The translations under genes and the position numbers were made by a program. The notes under the pieces were generated by a model. That model was not told the DNA's origin and ran no database searches. It worked only from the letters and a program-made list of their open reading frames with translations. Shown here in pieces: positions 26,537-32,873 of a stretch of 34,537 nucleotides of DNA; position 1 is the stretch's first letter; each line of letters starts with the position of its first letter. This DNA comes from an uncultured Granulosicoccaceae bacterium (GTDB lineage Bacteria; Pseudomonadota; Gammaproteobacteria; Granulosicoccales; Granulosicoccaceae): positions 1 through 34,537 of the forward strand of contig CALISD010000057.1 of NCBI GenBank assembly GCA_938041955.1, written 5' to 3'.

Positions 26537-28261
26537 CTAGTCCTGCGTTACGCGGTTGCATTCTTCAAGGCTTGTCATGCCGGACATGACTTTCTTTAGC
26601 GCTGAGCGACGAAGATCGTCAATGCCGTCTTTCTCAGCCTGATCTGCAATGTCAATAGCGTTTCCGTCGGCCATGATAATTCTAGCCATTGGTTCCGAGA
26701 TTGGCATGACCTGGTATATGCCGACTCGGCCCTTATAGCCCTCATTGCACTTGCTGCAACCATTGGCAGTATAGATAGTTAGATCACCTGCAAGATCTTC
26801 TTCAGTGAAACCTTCTTTAAGTAAAACTTCTTTGGGTATGTCAGCCGGTTGCTTGCAATCACATAATTTACGTGCAAGTCGCTGGGCGATAATCAACGTG
26901 ACTGCGGTCGCCACGTTAAATGCCGGGACACCCATATTCATAAGCCGTGAAATAGTCTGAGGAGCATCGTTTGTGTGCAGTGTGGATAAGACAAGGTGAC
27001 CGGTCTGTGCTGCCTTAATCGCGATACTTGCCGTTTCAAGATCACGAATCTCACCCACCATGATGATGTCGGGATCTTGTCTTAGGAAGGCCTTAAGTGC
27101 TTCCGCGAATGTTAAGCCCGCCTTCGGGTTTACATTTACCTGGTTAATGCCAGCAAGGTTAATTTCCGCCGGATCTTCAGCAGTTGAAATATTGGTGTCT
27201 TCAGTATTAAGAATGTTTAGGCCAGTGTACAGTGATACTGTTTTACCAGAACCGGTAGGGCCTGTAACCAGAATCATTCCATACGGATTAGCGAGTGCAT
27301 CCATATAGCGTTTCTTCTGAATCTCTTCATAACCCAATGCATCTATCCCAAGCTGTGCACTACTCGGATCAAGAATACGCAGTACGGTTTTCTCACCAAA
27401 CAAAGTAGGGCAAGTATTAACACGAAAGTCGATCGCACGATTTTTCGAGATCTTCAGCTTGATACGACCGTCCTGCGGTACACGTCGTTCTGAAATATCC
27501 ATACGAGACATAACTTTTAATCTGGCAGTCAGTCGACCTGCGAGATTCAAAGGTGGTTGGGACACTTCCTGTAGAATGCCGTCGATACGGAAGCGAACAC
27601 GAAAAATTTTCTCATACGGTTCAATGTGAATATCAGAGGCACCACGCTTAATGGCATCAAGCAATACTTTATTGACGAACCGGACAACAGGGGTGTCATC
27701 AACGCCTGAATCGTCATCGTCTTCCTGTAAGCCGTCATCTCCGCCCACTTCCATATCGAAGCTTTCGTCCAGTCCGTCTCCAAGGGAGCTCATGCCTGAG
27801 CCTGACGATGCGCTTTCGATGAGATCCGCCAGCTTATCTTCTTCTACAAGTATTGGAATGACTGTTTTGCCGGAGCTGAATTTGAGTTCATCCAATGCTG
27901 CGGTATTAGTGGGATCAGAGAGTGCCACGAATAATTTAGAGCCACGCAGAAAAATAGGCAGCGCGTTGTTTTTGGCTACTGTCTCTTCGTTGAGGAACTC
28001 GCTTGGTAGACTGTCTGGTGAAAGTGCGTTCAGATCGAACAGCGAAAATCCGAACTCCTGAGCTGCAATAGTAGCAATTCGAGTAGCCGAAATGTCCATG
28101 TGGTGGACAAGATGGCTTATTAATTGGCGTTTATTGTCGCTGGCGTCAGCTAGAGCCTTTAGGGCTTGTTCTTCACTGAGCACCTCTTCGCGTACTAGCC
28201 TACGAGGGAGTCCAGAAAGAGATTGCTTAACATCATTTGATGCTGGTGTATTGCTAGACAT
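26537..28261 (-). CDS. pilB: Type IV pilus extension ATPase
   Basis: PilB is the hexameric cytoplasmic ATPase that powers pilus extension. The 574-residue protein has an N-terminal MshEN/GspE-type domain (about 20–150), then an acidic stretch at 163–189 (rich in D and E), and the ATPase core: GPTGSGKT Walker A at 334–341, DPDIIMVGEIRD (Asp box/Walker B) at 396–407, and STLHTNDA (His box) near 426–433. Cysteines at 467/469 and 502/505 form the zinc site; the first pair reads CDC, with one residue between the cysteines, where I would expect CxxC. It heads the pilBCD–coaE group and follows pilA1 by 171 bp. Confidence 0.95.
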   Translation of the reverse strand: MSSNTPASNDVKQSLSGLPRRLVREEVLSEEQALKALADASDNKRQLISHLVHHMDISATRIATIAAQEFGFSLFDLNALSPDSLPSEFLNEETVAKNNALPIFLRGSKLFVALSDPTNTAALDELKFSSGKTVIPILVEEDKLADLIESASSGSGMSSLGDGLDESFDMEVGGDDGLQEDDDDSGVDDTPVVRFVNKVLLDAIKRGASDIHIEPYEKIFRVRFRIDGILQEVSQPPLNLAGRLTARLKVMSRMDISERRVPQDGRIKLKISKNRAIDFRVNTCPTLFGEKTVLRILDPSSAQLGIDALGYEEIQKKRYMDALANPYGMILVTGPTGSGKTVSLYTGLNILNTEDTNISTAEDPAEINLAGINQVNVNPKAGLTFAEALKAFLRQDPDIIMVGEIRDLETASIAIKAAQTGHLVLSTLHTNDAPQTISRLMNMGVPAFNVATAVTLIIAQRLARKLCDCKQPADIPKEVLLKEGFTEEDLAGDLTIYTANGCSKCNEGYKGRVGIYQVMPISEPMARIIMADGNAIDIADQAEKDGIDDLRRSALKKVMSGMTSLEECNRVTQD

Positions 28262-28338
28262 TAGAATTCGCCTGAGTGCTTTTATTATTTCTTACTTTTG
28301 AGATCGGCAGCTGCACGGACAAGTTGAGTATTATTAGC

Positions 28339-28365
28339 TTGCCGGGAACATTCTGGCGATATAAT
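28339..28365 (+). promoter_or_regulatory. Sigma70-like sequence pointing into pilA1 (antisense)
   Basis: TTGCCG (28339–28344) is followed after 15 bp by a perfect TATAAT (28360–28365) on the plus strand, in the pilB–pilA1 spacer. Transcription from it would run antisense to the end of pilA1. The spacer is shorter than optimal, so activity is uncertain. Confidence 0.3.
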
Positions 28366-28432
28366 CGATACACGACGCAAGAAGGCAGAACTCAAGAAGT
28401 TGCGTTGGACGATTCACCTATTAACTTTGCTT

Positions 28433-28849
28433 TTACCTGCAAAGAGCAGCTTCGTCGCAATTAGCCGTTGCGTCTAAAGTCCACGTTACGCTGCTTCCGG
28501 ATAAAGCAGGGAGCAGCGCGTATACTTTTCCGTCCACCTTGTTGGTACCAGTGGCTGTGAGTAATGCACTATCTGTTGTAATTGCTACACTTGCAAGATT
28601 ATCGGTTGCTACAGGCGCCGTAGTTCCGATGTCTGCAAAGGTATCGCATAGTGCTAGATCGTTGTTTTGTTGTACACAAATTGAAATTGCAGTTTTAATT
28701 GCTGCAGTGGATGCCACTACCTCAGCGAATCTGGCCTTCTTGGTATATGCGCTATACTGAGGGACAGCCACCGCTGCGAGGATGCCTATGATCGCAATTA
28801 CGATCATTAGCTCGATTAGCGTGAAGCCTTTTTGAGTTTTCGTTGGCAT
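28433..28849 (-). CDS. pilA: Type IV major pilin, copy 1
   Basis: This is a type IVa pilin subunit. The 138-residue precursor has an 8-residue leader ending in G, the PilD cleavage site KG|FTLIE with F1 and E5 of the mature protein, and the hydrophobic polymerisation helix ending at VAVPQY. The C-terminal domain has four cysteines: two in the [11 protein letters not shown] region and two near the end (CDEAALC), the last pair probably closing the usual D-loop. It is closely similar to the next gene upstream over its whole length. GGAGA lies 10 bases before the start. It probably belongs with pilB downstream. Confidence 0.93.
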   Translation of the reverse strand: MPTKTQKGFTLIELMIVIAIIGILAAVAVPQYSAYTKKARFAEVVASTAAIKTAISICVQQNNDLALCDTFADIGTTAPVATDNLASVAITTDSALLTATGTNKVDGKVYALLPALSGSSVTWTLDATANCDEAALCR

Positions 28850-28857
28850 CTGTCTTA

Positions 28858-28869
28858 TGTCTCCAGAGA
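28858..28869 (-). promoter_or_regulatory. Conserved pilin leader with ribosome-binding site (pilA1)
   Basis: On the minus strand this reads TCTCTGGAGACA, identical over 12 bases to the segment in front of the second pilin gene at 29487–29498. It contains the GGAGA Shine-Dalgarno core and a TCTC/GAGA dyad. The conservation is expected from gene duplication but may also reflect shared translational control. Confidence 0.55.
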
Positions 28870-28889
28870 GCTTATTTAGTTACTTTTAT

Positions 28890-28918
28890 TTTATAGTGGG
28901 CAGGCTTGAAGTCGCGAA
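28890..28918 (-). promoter_or_regulatory. Weak sigma70-like promoter of pilA1
   Basis: On the minus strand TTCGCG (28918–28913) and TATAAA (28895–28890) are 17 bp apart, downstream of the pilA2 terminator and about 40 bases before the pilA1 start. The -10 is good and the -35 poor, so an activator may be needed. No sigma54 -24/-12 pattern was found. Confidence 0.3.
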
Positions 28919-29004
28919 AGGAAGGTCGTGAATTTCTCTTACATTACAAAGCTAATGATCAAATCGGAATATCATTTGCCGATCGACTAGCGAGAGGCTT
29001 TCCT

Positions 29005-29037
29005 AGAAAAAACAAGGGCTCCGTTTGGAGCCCTTGT
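29005..29037 (-). terminator. Rho-independent terminator between the two pilin genes
   Basis: On the minus strand an 11-bp perfect stem (ACAAGGGCTCC with GGAGCCCTTGT, 29012–29022 and 29027–29037) with a 4-base loop is followed by a run of T residues. It begins 22 bases after the pilA2 stop. It should end most pilA2 transcripts, so the two pilin genes are likely separate transcription units. Confidence 0.9.
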
Positions 29038-29058
29038 AAGCCTGCATGCAGATGGGTC

Positions 29059-29481
29059 TTATTTACAAAGACCAGCAGCTGCACAGTTAGAGCTTGTGTC
29101 GAAAGCCCAAGTTACGCTGCTTCCGGTTGCTGACAGAGTCGGCAAAAGCGCATATATCTTACCATCCACCTTAGCGGTACCAGTTGCGGTGAGTAGAGCG
29201 GAAGTTTCAGTGATAGCCACACTTGCTAGGTTAGGAGTGGCCGCAGGTGCTGCGGTTCCAATCTCAGCGTAAGTATCGCAATCTGTAAGAGTGTTGTTTT
29301 CCTGGACGCATACTGAAATTGCAGTTTTAATAGCTGATGTGGAGGAAACCACTTCAGCAAATCTTGCTTTCTTAGTGTATTGGCCATACTGCGGGACAGC
29401 TACTGCTGCAAGAATACCGATAATCGCGATTACGATCATCAGTTCGATTAGGGTGAAACCCTTTTGAGCTTGTTTTAACAT
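29059..29481 (-). CDS. pilA: Type IV major pilin, copy 2
   Basis: The 140-residue precursor has an 8-residue leader, the cleavage site KG|FTLIE, and the same polymerisation helix as copy 1. The two proteins share most residues, including ATGTxKVDGKxYALLP and SSVTW, and both have four cysteines ([11 protein letters not shown] and the C-terminal CAAAGLC). Differences cluster in the exposed C-terminal domain. A GGAGA lies 7 bases before the ATG. The gene is followed by its own strong terminator. It is probably a tandem duplicate; which copy makes the main fibre cannot be told from sequence. Confidence 0.93.
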   Translation of the reverse strand: MLKQAQKGFTLIELMIVIAIIGILAAVAVPQYGQYTKKARFAEVVSSTSAIKTAISVCVQENNTLTDCDTYAEIGTAAPAATPNLASVAITETSALLTATGTAKVDGKIYALLPTLSATGSSVTWAFDTSSNCAAAGLCK

Positions 29482-29486
29482 TTACT

Positions 29487-29498
29487 TGTCTCCAGAGA
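29487..29498 (-). promoter_or_regulatory. Conserved pilin leader with ribosome-binding site (pilA2)
   Basis: On the minus strand this reads TCTCTGGAGACA and matches the leader of the other pilin gene exactly. The GGAGA core is 7 bases from the ATG, a better spacing than for pilA1, which suggests stronger translation. Confidence 0.55.
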
Positions 29499-29641
29499 AG
29501 TATAAAATGCATTATTAAGATTGATGACAGGCGCTAACCTATCGGGTTGTTTATCGCCCGTTAATGCATGATCTGAAGGTATGCTGGAGACTTTGTGAAG
29601 GCGGCAGTGGTAATGACTGAAGCGGGTGCTGAATCACTGCT

Positions 29642-29689
29642 TTGATATCAACCACTTATTATCGTGTGTGATAAGCGTCAAATATTTGA
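29642..29689. promoter_or_regulatory. Two perfect palindromes upstream of pilA2
   Basis: TTGATATCAA (29642–29651) and TCAAATATTTGA (29678–29689) are perfect palindromes whose centres are 37 bp apart, 160–210 bases upstream of the pilA2 start, in the spacer behind bamD. They could be operators for a dimeric regulator of the pilin gene. A smaller TTATC/GATAA dyad lies between them. No known consensus is recognised. Confidence 0.35.
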
Positions 29690-29739
29690 ATGAATATTGC
29701 CTGGAGCCCGGTGTTGCAATACTTGTTGATTGTAATCGC

Positions 29740-30543
29740 TTAGATTTTTGTAAAGCTAGGGTGCTTCGCTCGCAACATTGCTGTCGCTTCGTCTGCCGAT
29801 TTCTTGTTGCCCAAAGCGCGATGTGCGCGTGCCAGAAGTGCCAGGCCCTGCGCATTCAGGCTGCTGTCCGGGTATTGATCCAGCATGGTGTTGATACGGT
29901 TGATTGCTGCCACCATGGCGCTGCGGTCGAAATAATATTGTGCGGTGCTCAATTCGTGTTTCGCCATTTGATCTTTGAGTTGCAGGCTGCGAGCTCTCGC
30001 GTCTTCTACGAATTTGCTTTGCGGGAACTTGCGCTCAAGGGTTGAGAAGTCGGCGATTGCGGTGCGTAGCCATGCCTGGTCAAGCTGGTGTAGCTTTCTT
30101 GGCACCAATGATTCGAATAAAGACTTTCCGCGTGCGTAGTTGACCAGGCCTTTTAAGTAGTAGGCATAGTCTGACTGCTCAGATTGCGGGTACAGTTTTA
30201 GATATCGATCAAGGGTCGCGAGAGCGTTGTCCAGTTCACCTTGTTGATAATAGGCGTAGCCAACATCAAGACGTGCTTGCGCTGCGTGGTCGCCGAATGG
30301 GTAGGTGGCTTCTAAGTTTTCGTATTGCAGTACGGCGCTATCGAATTTGCCTTGGCTGAGCGCGGTTCGGGCTTTGTTGAATAGCAGTCCGGCCTCGCCG
30401 GAGTCAGCATTCAGCTCACGAGCCGGGGCTGGGCCGGGGTCATCCTGCTTCGGCAGGGACGTGCAGCCGCCTAAAGCCAGTGTGGCGGCCAAAGTAGCGG
30501 CAAGAGTGAAGGAGGCAACGTTGTTGAAATAGACTGGTTTCAT
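29740..30543 (-). CDS. bamD: Outer membrane assembly lipoprotein BamD
   Basis: BamD is the essential lipoprotein of the BAM complex that inserts beta-barrel proteins into the outer membrane. The start is ATG 30543; the frame is open to 30633 but only this start gives a lipoprotein signal peptide. Signal residues 1–26 end in the lipobox LGGC, with C27 as the lipidated cysteine. The 267-residue protein has five TPR-like repeats, with YENLEATYPFGDHAAQARLDVGYAYY and YLKLYPQSEQSDYAYYLKG typical of BamD. It is divergent from rluD, a common arrangement. An AT-rich TATAATAATAAG before it is a plausible -10. Confidence 0.94.
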   Translation of the reverse strand: MKPVYFNNVASFTLAATLAATLALGGCTSLPKQDDPGPAPARELNADSGEAGLLFNKARTALSQGKFDSAVLQYENLEATYPFGDHAAQARLDVGYAYYQQGELDNALATLDRYLKLYPQSEQSDYAYYLKGLVNYARGKSLFESLVPRKLHQLDQAWLRTAIADFSTLERKFPQSKFVEDARARSLQLKDQMAKHELSTAQYYFDRSAMVAAINRINTMLDQYPDSSLNAQGLALLARAHRALGNKKSADEATAMLRAKHPSFTKI

Positions 30544-30603
30544 GGTTCTGGCGTAGTATTGAGCGAGTCTTATTATTATATATACATGCTGTAGCTGATC
30601 GCC

Positions 30604-31599
30604 TTGCGATTCAGTCAGTCTGCGTCTTTTCAAAAAGTATCAAAAGGTACCGACATTCAAAACTCTGAACTCGAATTAGACCCGCCTGAAGATAAAATCG
30701 GCCAGCGGCTTGATCGTGTGGTAGCTGATTGGCTGAGTGATTACTCGCGCGCGAGATTGCAGGTCTGGATAACGGAAGGCGCGATCACGGTGAATGGCGA
30801 AACGGTTGCGCCCAGATACCGTCTTAAGGGTGGTGAGAAAGTGGTGGCCAGATTGCCTGAACCGGCGGAAGTGGTGCATCAGGTTAAACCGGAAGATATG
30901 CCTCTGAAGGTCCACTTCGCCGATGATCATGTGATTGTGATTAACAAGCCTGCCGGGCTGGTGATGCACACCGCCCCTGGAAACCTCAGTGGCACGTTGC
31001 AGAATGGTCTACTGCATCACTTTCCGCACCTGTCGACTATTCCACGAGCCGGGATTGTGCATCGCCTCGATAAGGATACCAGTGGCCTCGTGATGATTGC
31101 GCAAACGCTTGAAGCGCACTTTGCCCTGGTGCAACAGCTTCAAGAGCGCAGTGTGCATAGAATCTACGATGCCATTTTACATGGTGAAATGGTGGCGGGT
31201 GGTACCGTTGACGAACCGATAGGTAGGCATCCGATCGATCGCAAGCGCATGGCGGTGAATGAAAAGGGTAAAACAGCGATCACGCATTATAGGGTGGTGA
31301 ATAAGTTCGAACGGCACTGTCATGTTTCGGCAAAGCTCGAGACGGGTCGTACGCACCAGATCCGGGTGCATATGGCACATATCCAACATCCGTTGATAGG
31401 AGATGACGTCTACGGTCGGAGAAACATACCGGGTCGTGTGAGTGAATCGCTAAAAAAATTAATTGTCGAGTTTCCAAGGCAAGCCTTGCACGCGCGTGAA
31501 CTTGGTATTGTGCATCCCGGTACCGGTGAGGAGATCCATTGGGAGGCCCCTATGCCTGACGATATGAAGCAACTGCTCGAAGGCTTGCAACGTGGTTAG
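30604..31599 (+). CDS. rluD: 23S rRNA pseudouridine synthase (1911/1915/1917)
   Basis: RluD makes three pseudouridines in helix 69 of 23S rRNA. The protein has an N-terminal S4 domain (KIGQRLDRVVAD...YSRARLQVWI) and the catalytic domain with AGIVHRLDKDTSG, whose aspartate is the nucleophile, and LETGRTHQIRVHMAH. The start is uncertain: no ATG or GTG lies between the in-frame stop at 30592–30594 and the conserved region. TTG 30604 is the only standard codon but has no Shine-Dalgarno. ATT at 30655 has AAAAGG 7–8 bases upstream, gives 314 residues and puts the catalytic Asp at position 139, as in E. coli. The coordinates given use TTG. It overlaps pgeF by 8 bp. Confidence 0.93.
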   Translation: MRFSQSASFQKVSKGTDIQNSELELDPPEDKIGQRLDRVVADWLSDYSRARLQVWITEGAITVNGETVAPRYRLKGGEKVVARLPEPAEVVHQVKPEDMPLKVHFADDHVIVINKPAGLVMHTAPGNLSGTLQNGLLHHFPHLSTIPRAGIVHRLDKDTSGLVMIAQTLEAHFALVQQLQERSVHRIYDAILHGEMVAGGTVDEPIGRHPIDRKRMAVNEKGKTAITHYRVVNKFERHCHVSAKLETGRTHQIRVHMAHIQHPLIGDDVYGRRNIPGRVSESLKKLIVEFPRQALHARELGIVHPGTGEEIHWEAPMPDDMKQLLEGLQRG

Positions 31600-32365
31600 T
31601 GTGATCGCAGGCAATGTACCTGAATATATTACCCCTGACTGGCCTGCACCGAATAACGTCCACGCTGTGTTTACAACACGAATGGGTGGGAACAGTTTGC
31701 CACCGTGGGATAGTTTTAATCTTGGTTTACATGTTGGTGATGCTGTAAAACACGTACAGCAGAATAGAAGTCTGCTGGTACAGTCGTTATCTCTTCCTGC
31801 GGCACCGCTGTATTTAAATCAAGTACACAAGACGGATGTGGTGTGCGCTGATGAATGCGCTGGCGTCACTGATGTTATCCCCGATGCCGATGCGAGTTGG
31901 ACCGGCCGGCGTGATAAGGTTGTCGCTATTATGACAGCAGACTGCCTGCCGGTATTATTTGCCTCGCGTTGTGGTGGGGTGGTGGCAGGAGCGCACGCCG
32001 GGTGGCGTGGGTTGGTTGATGGTGTATTAGAGGAAACCATTGCAGCCCTACCTGTGGATACCGGCGAACTGATTGCCTGGTTTGGGCCAGCCATTGGACC
32101 ACAACACTTTGAAGTAGGTGCTGAGGTTCGCGAGCGTTTTATGAATAAGAGTCCTGCCTATGGAAAGCACTTTGTCCCGTCAGGTGCTTCGGGCAAATAT
32201 TTAGCGAATCTTTTTAAGCTGGCTGAAGACTGCTTGATGGCGGCGGGTGTGGGTTCACTGCACGGTGGGGGAGTGTGTACTTATGAAGATGCGAGGCGAT
32301 TTTATTCATACCGCAGGGATGGTGGTCAAACAGGCCGCATGGCAGCTTTAATCTGGAAAAGTTAG
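31592..32365 (+). CDS. pgeF: Peptidoglycan editing factor / purine nucleoside phosphorylase family (YfiH)
   Basis: This belongs to the YfiH/LACC1 (multicopper polyphenol oxidase-annotated) family. E. coli PgeF prevents mis-incorporation of amino acids in place of L-Ala in peptidoglycan stems; relatives act as purine nucleoside phosphorylases or adenosine deaminases. The 257 residues carry the conserved metal-binding triad H79 in NQVHKTDV, C118 in TADCLPVL and H135 in GAHAGWRG, and the C-terminal FYSYRRDGGQTGRMAALIW. GTG 31592 overlaps the rluD end; a second GTG at 31601 is possible. The rluD–pgeF–clpB order is shared with other gammaproteobacteria. Confidence 0.92.
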   Translation: MVSVIAGNVPEYITPDWPAPNNVHAVFTTRMGGNSLPPWDSFNLGLHVGDAVKHVQQNRSLLVQSLSLPAAPLYLNQVHKTDVVCADECAGVTDVIPDADASWTGRRDKVVAIMTADCLPVLFASRCGGVVAGAHAGWRGLVDGVLEETIAALPVDTGELIAWFGPAIGPQHFEVGAEVRERFMNKSPAYGKHFVPSGASGKYLANLFKLAEDCLMAAGVGSLHGGGVCTYEDARRFYSYRRDGGQTGRMAALIWKS

Positions 32366-32499
32366 GGTATCTGTACTGTGTGCTTTGAACTGAAAGCGCG
32401 TTTTAGTTGATGATTTGGGGCGAACTGGCAGCTGTGCCAAAAAAAGATAAAGCAGAGCACTGTGCTACGTACGTATATTATTACCCGCCCCATAGCTCG

Positions 32500-32532
32500 T
32501 CCACCGGGTTGCATGTCGGTGGATTCGTTTTC
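32500..32532 (+). terminator. Possible terminator downstream of pgeF
   Basis: TCCACCG (32500–32506) pairs perfectly with CGGTGGA (32517–32523) around a 10-base loop and is followed by TTCGTTTTC. It is the best terminator-like element after pgeF, although 135 bases away from its stop codon and with an interrupted T-run. Confidence 0.35.
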
Positions 32533-32810
32533 AACTTATTTCCCTGCGGATTCGGTGGTACCTGACACGCCGGGGTTGTAGTCCAGGGCGATAAAAGAAA
32601 CACGAAGCGTGAGCGAGTGGCTTGTCACGGAGACATTCCAGTTCATTTTACGAAGGGTGATTTCGTGTGGCTTGTACATCGCAGCGGTACCTATAGATTC
32701 TGGTCTCGTTGCACTTATTCCCCTCCTATCGATAAGGCTGCAATCGACACTTAATTGTCCTAACTTGTGGAGCCGGCTGGCTTATCAATTCATGGATAGT
32801 TACTTTTGTA

Positions 32811-32839
32811 ATTGATATTTCAAGCTCCTGTCCGCATAT
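32811..32839 (+). promoter_or_regulatory. Sigma32-like heat-shock promoter of clpB
   Basis: ATTGATA (32811–32817) and CCGCATAT (32832–32839) are 14 bp apart and match the heat-shock consensus CTTGAAA–CCCCATNT with two and one mismatches. The predicted start, near 32846, would give a leader of about 28 bases. clpB is a classical sigma32 target, which supports the call, but it is based on sequence alone. Confidence 0.5.
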
Positions 32840-32873
32840 TCGGTGCATTAGAAGACTATTTGAGGGTTAAACC

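Larger units (their letters stand above)
32366..32873 (+). other. pgeF–clpB intergenic region, no supported gene
   Basis: These 508 bp contain no gene I can support. A 68-codon frame at 32609 starts with GTG, lacks a ribosome-binding site and resembles no known protein. Visible structure: TGGCA/TGCCA hairpin near 32430, a self-complementary TACGTACGTA at 32466–32475, a 7-bp hairpin at 32500–32523, and a sigma32-like promoter next to clpB. No tRNA or known RNA family was recognised, but an unannotated small RNA cannot be excluded. Confidence 0.5.

Noticed and set aside
29499..29504. TATACT as -10 box of pilA2
   Set aside because: It would start transcription at or inside the ribosome-binding site and has no -35 at a usable distance.
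29482..29700. Sigma54 promoter for the pilin genes
   Set aside because: No GG-N10-GC pattern with the rest of the consensus was found in either pilin upstream region; the closest, a TGG...GCA around 29639–29654, has 11 bases between and overlaps a palindrome.
32609..32815. 68-codon frame between pgeF and clpB
   Set aside because: No ribosome-binding site, no recognisable domain, and its end overlaps the sigma32-like promoter.
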